Source of the DNA: Candidatus Peregrinibacteria bacterium
GTDB lineage: Bacteria; Patescibacteriota; Gracilibacteria; UBA1369; LOWO2-01-FULL-3
NCBI GenBank assembly: GCA_030688025.1
Contig: JAUYJL010000031.1
Location: 1 to 43,148, forward strand
Length of the DNA stretch: 43,148 nt
Reading direction: 5' to 3'
The first letter of the stretch is position 1. Every line of letters starts with the position of its first letter. Both the position numbers and the translations under genes were made by a program. Positions 31,472 through 39,677 of the stretch are shown here, piece after piece. The notes under the pieces were generated by a model. It saw only the letters and a program-made list of their open reading frames with translations, searched no databases and had not been told where the DNA came from.

Positions 31472-31578
31472 AGAAAAGGTGAAAATGTCTTTTTGGCCTT
31501 AGGTGCTTTTTTGATCGCGAATTTGTATTCTGTCTAAATTGAACGCAAAGCGTCCAAAAAAACATTTTCACCTTTTCT
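31472..31578 (+). terminator. Large stem-loop after the PP2C-like gene
   Basis: AGAAAAGGTGAAAATGT (31472-31488) pairs perfectly over 17 bp with 31562-31578. After one mismatch, seven more pairs follow (TTTTTGG 31490-31496 with CCAAAAA 31554-31560). The loop of 57 nt holds one copy of GAACGCAAAGCG. The T-rich sequence after it fits transcript ending for the plus-strand gene. Confidence 0.5.
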
Positions 31579-31613
31579 CTTTCACTTTTAATAATTCATA
31601 TTCTGAAGAAATT

Positions 31614-31830
31614 TAGTTGGGAAGCGAGTGGAAAGTATCTTTTCAAGCGCTTTGCGTTGGTTTTAGATTTAAGCGTTTTCTCTAAAACATTACTTCGAGC
31701 TTGGGTGCTTTTTTTGTTTATTTTTTTGTGTTTTGAGTAATAGAACGCAAAGCGCTCTCAGTAATGTTTTAGAGAAAACTTTAATACGAAAAAGAAGCAC
31801 CCAAGCTCGAAATAACATTTCCCAACAAAA
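31614..31830. repeat. Interleaved inverted repeats between convergent genes
   Basis: Arm A, GTTTTCTCTAAAACATTAC (31675-31693), is perfectly inverted at 31761-31779 (19 bp). Arm B starts at the very next base: TTCGAGCTTGGGTGCTT (31694-31710) is perfectly inverted at 31795-31811 (17 bp). The order is A-B-A'-B', so the two stems cannot nest and would form a pseudoknot or alternate. AGCGCTTTGCGTT (31646-31658) is inverted at 31744-31756, and a third copy of the core lies at 31541-31552. TAGTTGGGAA at 31614-31623 faces TTCCCAAC at 31819-31826. No gene is seen from 31459 to 31831. Confidence 0.75.
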
Positions 31831-31831
31831 A

Positions 31832-32944
31832 CTAATTAGAGATTTCTTTCGCTATCTGGAGTTCTTCGTCAGTTTTGATGACAAGGACTTTGGATTTGCT
31901 TGTTTTTGAGGAGATTACTTCTTTGGATAGTCGGTTTGCTTTTTTGTCCAGAGAGATGCCGAAATGTGAGAGGTAATTGATTGTTTTTTCTCTTACGTAG
32001 TGTGCGTTTTCACCGATTCCTGCTGTAAAAACTATTGCGTCTATTCCTTGGATTGATGCGGACATTTCTGCGATGTTTTTTGCGAGATGATATGAAAACA
32101 TTTCAATTGTGAATATGGCTTTCTTTTCTTTCTTTAGTGCTTTTTTGTGGATTTTTCTCATGTCCCAACTTATTTCTGAAATTGCTTTAAGCCCTGATTC
32201 TTTTAAGTAAATTTCTTCGATTTTTTCGAGGGAAAGTTTTGCTGTTTTTGAAAGGTAGAATGTGATTGCTGGATCGATTGAGCCGCATCGTGTGCCCATC
32301 ATCATGCCTTCAAGCGGGGTAAATCCCATTGTCGTGTCGACCGCTTTTCCTCCTACTGATGCGGTGATAGATACGCCGTTTCCAAGATGACATGAAATTA
32401 TTTTTGCTTTTTTATTCTTCAAAATTTGTAATGCTTTGTTTGTTACGAATTTGTGGCTTGTTCCGTGAAATCCGTATTTTCTTATTTTGTATTTTTTGTG
32501 CAATTCGCGTGGAAGGGCATATAGATAGGCTTTTTCCGGCATTGTGGAATAAAAACTTGTGTCAAAAATTGCATAATTTTTTGCGTGTGGTAAATATTTT
32601 TTGCATGCCAAAATCCCTTCAAGATTTATGGAGTTGTGAAGAGGGGCGAGAGGGAATAGTTTTCTTATTTCTTCTATTAATTTTTTGTCGATTTCTGTAG
32701 TTTTTGAATATTTTTCTCCGCCATGTACGACCCTGTGTCCAATCTTTTCTATCTCTTTTAAAGATGATATTTTTTTGGAATCGAGAATTTCTTTCATCGC
32801 TAATTTAAGCGCTGAATCTATTGTCTTCGTTTTTGATTTTTCGCTGACTTCTATTAGATTTTTTGCTAAAACTGTAAAATTTTTCCTGTCAAAAAGTTTA
32901 TATTTTAGAGAAGATGAGCCGGCGTTGATTACAAGGGTTTTCAT
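31832..32944 (-). CDS. ackA: Acetate kinase
   Basis: A 370-residue ASKHA-fold kinase, somewhat shorter than the usual 395-405. Motifs are VINAGSSSLKYKLF at the N-terminus, GHRVVHGGE, FDTSFYSTMP, YGFHGTSHKFV, HLGNGVSITA, the signature TTMGFTPLEGMMMGTRCGSIDP, and FTAGIGENA. It makes ATP and acetate from acetyl phosphate, or the reverse. No phosphotransacetylase gene is adjacent. Its ATG overlaps the stop of the elongation-factor-like gene (ATGA), making it the last gene of the gltX operon. The 3' side opens into the stem-loop region at 31459-31831. Confidence 0.95.
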   Translation of the reverse strand: MKTLVINAGSSSLKYKLFDRKNFTVLAKNLIEVSEKSKTKTIDSALKLAMKEILDSKKISSLKEIEKIGHRVVHGGEKYSKTTEIDKKLIEEIRKLFPLAPLHNSINLEGILACKKYLPHAKNYAIFDTSFYSTMPEKAYLYALPRELHKKYKIRKYGFHGTSHKFVTNKALQILKNKKAKIISCHLGNGVSITASVGGKAVDTTMGFTPLEGMMMGTRCGSIDPAITFYLSKTAKLSLEKIEEIYLKESGLKAISEISWDMRKIHKKALKKEKKAIFTIEMFSYHLAKNIAEMSASIQGIDAIVFTAGIGENAHYVREKTINYLSHFGISLDKKANRLSKEVISSKTSKSKVLVIKTDEELQIAKEISN

Positions 32945-33486
32945 AATTCTTTATAGACATGAGTTCCGACTTTTGGAGCTATTAATACTTTTACTCCGAT
33001 ATCACTTCCTGATTTTGCTATCGATACATCTTTTCTGTCGATTTGGAGGGAGTCGATTACTTGCTCGAAAAGGCCTCCTTCTTTTTCGAAAATAAGTGGA
33101 TCACCTTTGTGAATTGGGCTTGTAACCTTGATAATCGCTACATTGATTTTGTCGAAATATCCTTCGCAAATTCCGCATATTTTCATTTCTCTAAAATCCG
33201 AAGAAGATTTTTTTATTGTTTTTTCTTCGAATTCTTCAAAAAGTCCTTGTGAAGGAAGTGGTTCTCTTTCGTAAATTTCCGGTATTAAATCTTGTTCAAT
33301 AAAGGATGGAGAATTGTAATTTGTTTCTACAGGTCTTAAGATTTTACTGCGACGAGTCGTTGTTCTTTTTGTTGAACCTGATGCGGTTTTTCGCTTTTTC
33401 GGCAAAGCAGTTTTTTTTCTGCCTTTTGCGGCTAAACTTCTTTTTCTTTGAAATGCCGGAATATTGTAAACGTTTATTTCGTCCAT
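32941..33486 (-). CDS. Elongation-factor-like beta-barrel protein with basic N-terminal tail
   Basis: A 181-residue protein. The C-terminal part (about 100-181; KICGICEGYFDKINVAIIK, SPIHKGDPLIF, VIDSLQI, SIAKSGSDIGVKV) is the small translation-factor-like beta barrel. It resembles domain 2 of GTP-binding factors and the C-terminus of U32 peptidases. The N-terminal 55 residues are rich in Lys/Arg/Thr (for example GRKKTALPKKRKTASG) and probably bind nucleic acid. A linker rich in Glu and Pro joins them. A role at the ribosome is plausible given gltX in the same operon, but it is not shown. It overlaps ackA by four bases. Confidence 0.7.
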   Translation of the reverse strand: MDEINVYNIPAFQRKRSLAAKGRKKTALPKKRKTASGSTKRTTTRRSKILRPVETNYNSPSFIEQDLIPEIYEREPLPSQGLFEEFEEKTIKKSSSDFREMKICGICEGYFDKINVAIIKVTSPIHKGDPLIFEKEGGLFEQVIDSLQIDRKDVSIAKSGSDIGVKVLIAPKVGTHVYKEL

Positions 33487-33524
33487 AGGTTTGAGGTAAC
33501 TTCAACTTTTATTATAACAGATAT

Positions 33525-34247
33525 TTATTTTTTTAAGAAGTTTTTTATTTCTTGTTTTGCAATTAATTTTGCAATTTTAAAATATGATATCGGTTGAGAT
33601 ACTAGTTTGATTTTTTTGTTTAAAAAAGAAGATTTTTTTATTGTTTCAATTATTTGTTTTGTTGTTTTTTGGCTTTCAACAAGGCTGTATGAAATATCCA
33701 GATTTTCTAAATCGTGACAGTCCGCTGTGGCGATCATTGGTAATTTATATTTTTTTGCGATTGATTCCGCTTCTTTGTTGTAATTTTTTGTAGAGGTATA
33801 GCAGAAAGAATGTTCGACTGCATCAAAGAGTTCTATGTTTGTTGGAAGATCTTTTTTTAGTGTTACTTTGCCGGGGAAAAATGGATGAGGAGCTATTATT
33901 AAACAATCTTTATGTGTGGATTTGTATTTTTTTAGGTCCCCAAATGTTTTTATTTTTTCAATTTTTTTGTCGATATTTATTCCCAAAATATGTTTGCCAT
34001 TTATTTCAAATTCTATTCCGGGAATTAGTAAAATTCCTTTTTTTTGTGCATATGATTTTAACTCTTTTGTGAAAATTACTTTTCGGTGAGAGGTGATTGA
34101 AAGAACGTCATACCCTAGTTTTTTGGCTTCATCTATTAGTTTTTTTGGGGTATGGGAAATATGGTCTATGCCATCTCCTGCGGCGTGTGTGTGAAATTGG
34201 CATTTGAGAAAACCTGTAGAATTAAAGGATTTTTTTGAAATTGCCAT
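33525..34247 (-). CDS. PHP-domain metal-dependent phosphoesterase
   Basis: A 240-residue PHP domain protein from the ATG at 34247 (a TTG one codon upstream is less likely). The metal ligands follow the PHP pattern: HTHAAGDGIDH near residue 20, DVLSITSHRKV, IPGIEFE, IAPHPFF and IATADCHD near the C-terminus. Such enzymes hydrolyse phosphate esters, such as nucleoside 3',5'-bisphosphates or small phosphates; the substrate cannot be told. The start overlaps the zinc-ribbon gene by 26 bp and a 38-bp gap precedes the next gene, so it is part of the gltX operon. Confidence 0.88.
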   Translation of the reverse strand: MAISKKSFNSTGFLKCQFHTHAAGDGIDHISHTPKKLIDEAKKLGYDVLSITSHRKVIFTKELKSYAQKKGILLIPGIEFEINGKHILGINIDKKIEKIKTFGDLKKYKSTHKDCLIIAPHPFFPGKVTLKKDLPTNIELFDAVEHSFCYTSTKNYNKEAESIAKKYKLPMIATADCHDLENLDISYSLVESQKTTKQIIETIKKSSFLNKKIKLVSQPISYFKIAKLIAKQEIKNFLKK

Positions 34248-34530
34248 CAAAGTTTTGTAGGAAGTTTTTCATATCTAGTACGTCGTTTTTCGAGATATTT
34301 TCTATTTTTGAGTGTTTTCTGGTTTGGCCTTCTAGTCTTATTCCTTTGCTGATCATTACGGTGACTAAAGATGTTGAATGACATTTATCACAGTGCATTT
34401 CGAAGAGTCCTTCTTTTTTTGTTGTTGCGATTACGTTAATTTTATCTTCTTTGTATTTTGTTTTACAGCTCAAACATTCACAGGTTTCTGTGAGTTGTTT
34501 GACGGTGGATTTTATTTCGTTTGTGTTCAT
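34222..34530 (-). CDS. Small zinc-ribbon protein of unknown function
   Basis: A 102-residue protein with two cysteine pairs, C-E-C-L-S-C (about 17-22) and C-D-K-C (about 47-50), separated by a short beta-rich stretch, which is the pattern of a zinc ribbon. The rest is polar with no signal or membrane segment. I do not recognise the family. It lies 2 bp after gltX and overlaps the PHP gene, so it is co-expressed with both. A role in RNA or nucleotide metabolism is only suggested by that context. Confidence 0.65.
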   Translation of the reverse strand: MNTNEIKSTVKQLTETCECLSCKTKYKEDKINVIATTKKEGLFEMHCDKCHSTSLVTVMISKGIRLEGQTRKHSKIENISKNDVLDMKNFLQNFDGNFKKIL

Positions 34531-34532
34531 TT

Positions 34533-36110
34533 TTATAGTTTTGCTAATGCTTTTTTCATTCTTTGTAATGATTCTTCTTTGCCGAGTGTATACATTATTT
34601 CGAATACTCCAGGAGAGAAGTCAAGTCCGCTTAACGCGGCACGTAGAGGCCAAAAGACCTGTCCGTTTTTGCATTCTAATCTTTCAACTATTTTTGTAAG
34701 AACATCTTTTATTTCAGGAATATTCCAGTTGTCTAGTTTTTCGAGATCTTTTTGTGCTTCTTCTATCGATTTCTTTGCCCAAGAAAAGTCTACTCCCATT
34801 TTTTCGTTCGTCAATAATTCCTTTGAATAGTTTGGTAGCGTAAAATAAAAATCTATTTGTGATGAAACTTCTTTTGCGTCGCGTAGAATTTTTTCTTCAA
34901 CAGTTACGAGCATTTTTGAAATATTTTTGTCTGACAAATATTTTTCGTCCAAATATTTTTTACATATCTCGAGTAATATTTTTCCTTTTTCTTCGATGAA
35001 TTTTTCTTCTTTGTCTGCGGACGTGAATGCGAATTTTGGCTGGTCTTTGCGGGATAAATCGATTTCAACTTTTTCATCTATTTCTTTTGCTAGTGCAAAA
35101 ATCTTTTTATTGAAAATTTCTTTTTGCCATCTCCAGTTGAACCAATCTAGTTTTTCTATATTAAAAATTGCGCCGGCTTTGTGGACATGTTCTATTGAAA
35201 AAACTTCTTCGAGTTCTTCTAAAGTGAAAATTTCTTTTTCTTCTCCGCTTCCTGGATTCCAACCTAAAAATGCTGCGAAATTTATTATCGCTTCTTTTAA
35301 ATATCCTTTTTCAATGTAGCTTTCGACAGAAACGTCGCCTTGGCGTTTTGAAAGCTTGGTTTTGTCTGCATTCAAAAGTAGTGGTAGATGCGCAAACTGC
35401 GGATGTTCCCATCCAAACGCTTTGTATAGTGCGATATGTTTTGGCGTTGATGGAAGCCATTCTTCACCTCTTATCACGTGTGTTATCTCCATGAAGTGGT
35501 CGTCAATGACGTTTGCCAAGTGATAAGTAGGGAAGCCGTCTGATTTTATTAAAACTTGGTCGTCGATTATTTTTCCGTCGAATTGTACGTTTCCGCGAAC
35601 AAGATCTTTGAATTTTATTAATTCATAAGGCATTTTTTGTCTTATGACAAAAGGAGTGTTTGATGCGAGTTTTTCTTCGATTTCTGATTGTGGAAGCTTT
35701 GCGCATGTTCTGTCATACATCGGTGGAAGCTTGTTTTTCTCTTGTGCATCACGCATTTCTTCGAGGCGTTCTTTTGTGCAAAAACATCTGTATGCATGAC
35801 CTTTTTCGATAAGTTCGTCTGCGTGTTTTTTGTAAATTTCTGTTCGTTTTGATTGAGTGTAAGGGCCGAATTCTCCCTTCTCAGAGCCGTCAAGCAATGG
35901 TCCTTCATCGTGATCAAGTCCGATCCATGAAAGTGTTTTTATCAAATTTTCAACTGCACCTTCGACGAATCTTTCCTGATCTGTGTCTTCAATTCTTAGC
36001 AAAAATTTGCCTTTGTTTTTCTTTGAGAATAAGTAGCAATATAGCGCTGTGCGAAGCCCTCCAATGTGCAAATATCCTGTCGGTGATGGTGCGAAACGTG
36101 TGCGGACCAT
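34533..36110 (-). CDS. gltX: Glutamyl-tRNA synthetase
   Basis: A 525-residue class Ib aminoacyl-tRNA synthetase. The HIGH motif is H-I-G-G in RFAPSPTGYLHIGGLRTAL, and the KMSKS motif is K-L-S-K-R in DKTKLSKRQGD. The Rossmann segments LLRIEDTDQERF and FPTYHLANVIDDHFMEITHVIRGEEW and a C-terminal helical anticodon-binding domain complete it. It charges tRNA-Glu and, if the organism uses the GatCAB route, also tRNA-Gln; neither GlnRS nor gat genes are in the window. It is the first gene of a five-gene operon with a TATAAT promoter 28-40 bp upstream. The length is normal. Confidence 0.96.
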   Translation of the reverse strand: MVRTRFAPSPTGYLHIGGLRTALYCYLFSKKNKGKFLLRIEDTDQERFVEGAVENLIKTLSWIGLDHDEGPLLDGSEKGEFGPYTQSKRTEIYKKHADELIEKGHAYRCFCTKERLEEMRDAQEKNKLPPMYDRTCAKLPQSEIEEKLASNTPFVIRQKMPYELIKFKDLVRGNVQFDGKIIDDQVLIKSDGFPTYHLANVIDDHFMEITHVIRGEEWLPSTPKHIALYKAFGWEHPQFAHLPLLLNADKTKLSKRQGDVSVESYIEKGYLKEAIINFAAFLGWNPGSGEEKEIFTLEELEEVFSIEHVHKAGAIFNIEKLDWFNWRWQKEIFNKKIFALAKEIDEKVEIDLSRKDQPKFAFTSADKEEKFIEEKGKILLEICKKYLDEKYLSDKNISKMLVTVEEKILRDAKEVSSQIDFYFTLPNYSKELLTNEKMGVDFSWAKKSIEEAQKDLEKLDNWNIPEIKDVLTKIVERLECKNGQVFWPLRAALSGLDFSPGVFEIMYTLGKEESLQRMKKALAKL

Positions 36111-36144
36111 GTTTTATTGTGTAATTTAAGTAAATTCCTGTTGG

Positions 36145-36150
36145 ATTATA
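36145..36150 (-). promoter_or_regulatory. -10 element of the gltX operon promoter
   Basis: A perfect TATAAT on the minus strand places initiation near 36138, about 28 nt before the gltX ATG. No good -35 box is seen 17 bp upstream. A perfect TTTTTCC-TCT-GGAAAAA palindrome (36156-36172) sits there instead, and a regulator could bind it. Confidence 0.5.
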
Positions 36151-36238
36151 CATGGTTTTTCCTCTGGAAAAAAGGGGCTAGATGCTGTAGAATAAAAGGG
36201 CTTGAAATGAGTGTTTTTTATTAAAGTTAAACTTTCAT

Positions 36239-38470
36239 ATGGCAAGACGACGAAGGCTTAGAAGGACGGTGCGAAGGAAACGTGCCACTGTTAATATAAA
36301 AGTTGATCCGTTAATCGCCAGAGAGATTTGGTCGACGATTTTGTTGTCGATTGGAGTTCTTACGATTTTGAGTATTAAGGGGTCTTTTGGGCCCGTGGGG
36401 AATCTTTGGGTTGGATTTTTGAGTCCGATTCTTGGATGGGGGATTTATATTATTCCTGTGCTATTTATTCTTGTTTCGGCGATGATGTTTTTGTCGAAAG
36501 ATATTGAATTTGGTGCTTCGAGAGTTTTTGGAATTATTCTGTTTATGACTTTTGGGCTTAGCTTGATTCATCTTTCTGTTCCGACGGAACATATTTATGA
36601 TTATGCTTCGGTTGGGAGTTATGGAGGATATATCGGATTTGTGACGAATTTTTTGTTTTTGCAGGTTTTGAATGTCGGAAGAATTGGGGCGACGATTATT
36701 TTTATTACCGGGTTTGTGGTCTCACTGATGCTGGTTTTTGAGCTTTCGATTATTGAACTTGTGCGTTTTGCTATTCCACAAATAAAAATTGAAACTTCTC
36801 GTTCGCGTGGGAAAACTAAAAAGCGTGGAATTTTTGATGGGGATGAGGATTATGATGACGAGGAGGAGGTTTCTGAGCCTGAAATTTTTATACATAAATC
36901 GAAAATAAGTGCTTCGAGGCATGAAGAAGAGGATATAAAGAATACGCGCAATGAGGCTGATGAGTTGATGGATGAAGATGATGACGAAAAGTCTGAGGTA
37001 GTTGCGATAAATCGCATGGATGCGACGGCGGCGGCGCTTGATAAAGCCGTAAAAACTGAGCGTGAAGAAATTGAATGGGAATTTCCGTCGCTTGATTTAT
37101 TGCTTAATGGAGACAGTAATGTGGTGGTGGATGAGAAATTTTTGAAAGAAAGTGCGGAAAAAATCAGAAAGAAACTTTCGCAGTTTGGAATTGAAGTTGC
37201 GATGCATGAAGTTAATGTTGGGCCGACGGTTGTTCAGTATACTTTGAAACCAAATGAGGCTGTGAAGCTTTCTAAAATTACGTCTTTAAAGAATGATATT
37301 GCGCTTGCCTTAGCGGCGGAGAAGGTTCGTATTGAGGCGCCGATTCCCGGAAAATCTTTGGTGGGAATTGAGGTTCCGAATTCTTATAGAGCGATTGTTT
37401 ATCTTCGTGAAATTCTTGAAAGTCCTGAATTTGGGGCTTCGCCTTCAAAACTTACTCTTCCTCTCGGGCGTGATGTTTCAGGAAAACCTATTGTTGCGAG
37501 TCTTGATTCGATGCCGCATTTGCTTATTGCCGGAACGACCGGAAGTGGAAAATCTGTTTGTATGAACACGTTTTTGGTGTCATTGCTTTATCAAAATTCG
37601 CCTGAGGATTTGAGATTGATTTTGATTGATCCGAAGAGAGTTGAGCTTTCTTCTTATAATAATATTCCGCATTTATTGACGCCTGTGATTCAAGATCCTG
37701 AAAAGGCTGCCATTTCTTTGAGGTGGGTTGTTGGTGAGATGATGAGGAGATATAGAGAACTTTCTACAAAAAGAGTGAGAAATATTGCTGAATTTAATGA
37801 AGTGGATGGTGTTCGAAAAATGTCGAGAATTGTTGTTGTTATTGATGAGTTGGCTGATTTGATGTTGGCGGCGGGAAAAGAAGTTGAGGCTTCTATATGC
37901 CGTATTGCGCAGATGGCCAGAGCTGTTGGAATTCATTTGATCATTGCTACACAGAGTCCGAGAGTTGATGTAATTACCGGACTTATTAAGGCAAATATTC
38001 CGGCGAGAATTGCGTTTGCGGTTTCAAATTCTATTGATTCAAGAATTATTTTGGATTGTATGGGGGCGGAGGATTTGGTCGGAAAAGGGGATATGCTTTA
38101 TCTTCCTGTCGGACGCAATAAACCGCTTCGTGTTCAAGGAATTTATGTTTCCACGGAGGAAATCGAGAGAGTTGCAAATCGTGTAAAACTTACTGTTGCG
38201 CCTGAATATGACAATGAAATTACTTCAAATGAAACTTCAAAACAAAAGGTTTTGGGTGTTCCTGATTCTGACAATGCTGACGATAGTTTGTATGGACAGG
38301 CCTATACTGTTGTAATGGAGAGCAGAAAAGCTTCCGCTTCGTTGCTACAAAGAAGGCTGAAAGTTGGATATGCGAGAGCGGCAAGACTTCTTGATTTGCT
38401 TGAGGAAAATGGAGTCGTGGGCCCGGCAGACGGCGCAAAACCTAGAAGGATTATGAATGAAGAGAGCTAG
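36239..38470 (+). CDS. ftsK: DNA translocase FtsK/SpoIIIE
   Basis: A 743-residue protein. The N-terminus is very basic. Four transmembrane helices lie at about 30-175. An acidic linker (about 190-275, with DGDEDYDDEEE) leads to the alpha domain and RecA-like motor. Walker A is GTTGSGKSVC, Walker B is VVVIDELADLM, and the arginine-rich segment RIAFAVSNSIDSRIILD follows. The C-terminal winged-helix gamma domain (about 680-740; SASLLQRRLKVGYARAARLLD) reads KOPS-like polar DNA sequences. It pumps chromosome DNA through the division septum. The linker is short compared with E. coli FtsK and close to SpoIIIE. The 3' end overlaps the next minus-strand gene by 4 bp. Confidence 0.96.
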   Translation: MARRRRLRRTVRRKRATVNIKVDPLIAREIWSTILLSIGVLTILSIKGSFGPVGNLWVGFLSPILGWGIYIIPVLFILVSAMMFLSKDIEFGASRVFGIILFMTFGLSLIHLSVPTEHIYDYASVGSYGGYIGFVTNFLFLQVLNVGRIGATIIFITGFVVSLMLVFELSIIELVRFAIPQIKIETSRSRGKTKKRGIFDGDEDYDDEEEVSEPEIFIHKSKISASRHEEEDIKNTRNEADELMDEDDDEKSEVVAINRMDATAAALDKAVKTEREEIEWEFPSLDLLLNGDSNVVVDEKFLKESAEKIRKKLSQFGIEVAMHEVNVGPTVVQYTLKPNEAVKLSKITSLKNDIALALAAEKVRIEAPIPGKSLVGIEVPNSYRAIVYLREILESPEFGASPSKLTLPLGRDVSGKPIVASLDSMPHLLIAGTTGSGKSVCMNTFLVSLLYQNSPEDLRLILIDPKRVELSSYNNIPHLLTPVIQDPEKAAISLRWVVGEMMRRYRELSTKRVRNIAEFNEVDGVRKMSRIVVVIDELADLMLAAGKEVEASICRIAQMARAVGIHLIIATQSPRVDVITGLIKANIPARIAFAVSNSIDSRIILDCMGAEDLVGKGDMLYLPVGRNKPLRVQGIYVSTEEIERVANRVKLTVAPEYDNEITSNETSKQKVLGVPDSDNADDSLYGQAYTVVMESRKASASLLQRRLKVGYARAARLLDLLEENGVVGPADGAKPRRIMNEES

Positions 38471-38760
38471 GCCGTTTTTATTATTAAGAGGAAGCCTACG
38501 ATTAAGACTGAGGCGAAGATTGTTGTTGAGAGCATGCCGTATACTATGATTCTTGGGTATGTGTTTTTTTGTGTTTTTTTGAATCCGATAAATATGAGTG
38601 CTATCATTGAAAGTAGACCTGTAATGATTCCATATTCTCCTAAATATTTTGAAAGAAGTGCCCAGAGAATCGCGGTAACGAATGCGCCAAAAAAGAACAT
38701 TGAGATTTTTGAAAGGACTGTCGTTGATCTACCCTGATCTGTAGTTATTATGATTTTCAT
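38467..38760 (-). CDS. Small three-helix membrane protein of unknown function
   Basis: A 97-residue hydrophobic protein with three predicted transmembrane helices (about 18-38, 42-60 and 72-95) and a short polar start. No family is recognised and no motif beyond hydrophobicity is visible. It lies 16 bp after purQ on the same strand and so may be the last gene of the purL-purQ transcript. It overlaps the ftsK stop region by four bases on the opposite strand. Confidence 0.6.
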   Translation of the reverse strand: MKIIITTDQGRSTTVLSKISMFFFGAFVTAILWALLSKYLGEYGIITGLLSMIALIFIGFKKTQKNTYPRIIVYGMLSTTIFASVLIVGFLLIIKTA

Positions 38761-38776
38761 TGGAAAATTTGAGAGG

Positions 38777-39676
38777 CTATTTCGTAAAGTATTCTATCGC
38801 GTTTTTGAATACTTGCAAACCTTTGCCTAGAGTTGGAAGTTCTTTGCCTTCGCGGAGAAGTTTTTCTTTTTCAAGAGTCCAGCCGTCTTCATTTGTAAAT
38901 GAATTGAATCTTTCTGGATGTGGCATCAGACCGAAGATACGGCCGCTTTCGTCGCATATTCCTGCGATGTCGAGCATTGCACCATTTGGATTGAATGGGA
39001 ACTCTTGGTTGGCAGGGGAGTCGTCATCTTTGATATATTTGAATGCGATTTGATCGTTTTTTATTAGGCTATCTATGACTTCTTTTTCTGCGTAAAAATT
39101 TCCTTCACCATGTGCGATAGGGCAATGTAGTGTGTCGATGTTGCGAGTCCATATGCATTTTTGAGATGTGTTTTTTAGCTTAACCCAGCGACATTCGTAA
39201 CGTGCGTGTGCGTTGTGCATGAGGACTGCTTGGCGATCTCCGTATTTATTTTCTTTTGCAGGAACGAGTCCGAGGTTTGTAAGAATTTGAAATCCATTAC
39301 AAATTCCGATAATTAATTTGTCTTGTTTTGCGAAATCTAGGATTTCTTTTTCGATATTATTTTTGATTTTGTTTGCGAGTGCGTTTCCTGAACCTGTGTC
39401 GTCTCCATATGAAAAACCTCCTGGGAAAGCCATGATTTGGTAGTCATTTAACATCTTTGGGTTTTCAATCAGGTCATTTATGTGAACTATTGTTGGAAGT
39501 CCTCCGGATAATTCGAAAGCTTTTGCGGTTTCTTCTTCGCAATTGATTCCATAGCCTGTCAGAACAAGAACTTTAGGCAAAGCTACGCTTCCTTGAGACG
39601 TCCTCGACAACGAAGTTGTCTGCGGAATGTCTCTGCGAAAGCGATCTTTCCCTAAAGTTATATCGTTGTTTGACAT
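38777..39676 (-). CDS. purQ: Phosphoribosylformylglycinamidine synthase, glutaminase subunit PurQ
   Basis: A 299-residue class I glutamine amidotransferase. The catalytic cysteine is in GICNGFQILTNLG, and the His-x-Glu pair is in LMPHPERF. VLVLTGYGINCEEETAKAF is the usual first strand. PurQ feeds ammonia to PurL in the fourth step of purine synthesis. From the ATG at 39676 (1 bp after the purL stop) the protein has about 33 extra residues before PKVLVLTG. These are coded by a 91-nt palindrome (39569-39659). A TTG at 39580 directly before PKV would give the standard PurQ start, so the true start is open. It is co-transcribed with purL. Confidence 0.93.
   Translation of the reverse strand: MSNNDITLGKDRFRRDIPQTTSLSRTSQGSVALPKVLVLTGYGINCEEETAKAFELSGGLPTIVHINDLIENPKMLNDYQIMAFPGGFSYGDDTGSGNALANKIKNNIEKEILDFAKQDKLIIGICNGFQILTNLGLVPAKENKYGDRQAVLMHNAHARYECRWVKLKNTSQKCIWTRNIDTLHCPIAHGEGNFYAEKEVIDSLIKNDQIAFKYIKDDDSPANQEFPFNPNGAMLDIAGICDESGRIFGLMPHPERFNSFTNEDGWTLEKEKLLREGKELPTLGKGLQVFKNAIEYFTK
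39569..39659. repeat. 91-nt palindromic element at the purL-purQ junction
   Basis: A long imperfect hairpin. The outer arms AACTTTAGG (39569-39577) and CCTAAAGTT (39651-39659) pair over 9 bp. Inward follow AAAG/CTTT, CGCTT/AAGCG, GAGAC/GTCTC, CC/GG and GACAAC/GTTGTC, closed by the loop GAA. The element is open in the purQ frame and adds about 30 residues. It is GC-richer than its neighbours and looks like an inserted REP-type or protein-coding palindromic repeat. Confidence 0.75.
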
Positions 39677-39677
39677 G

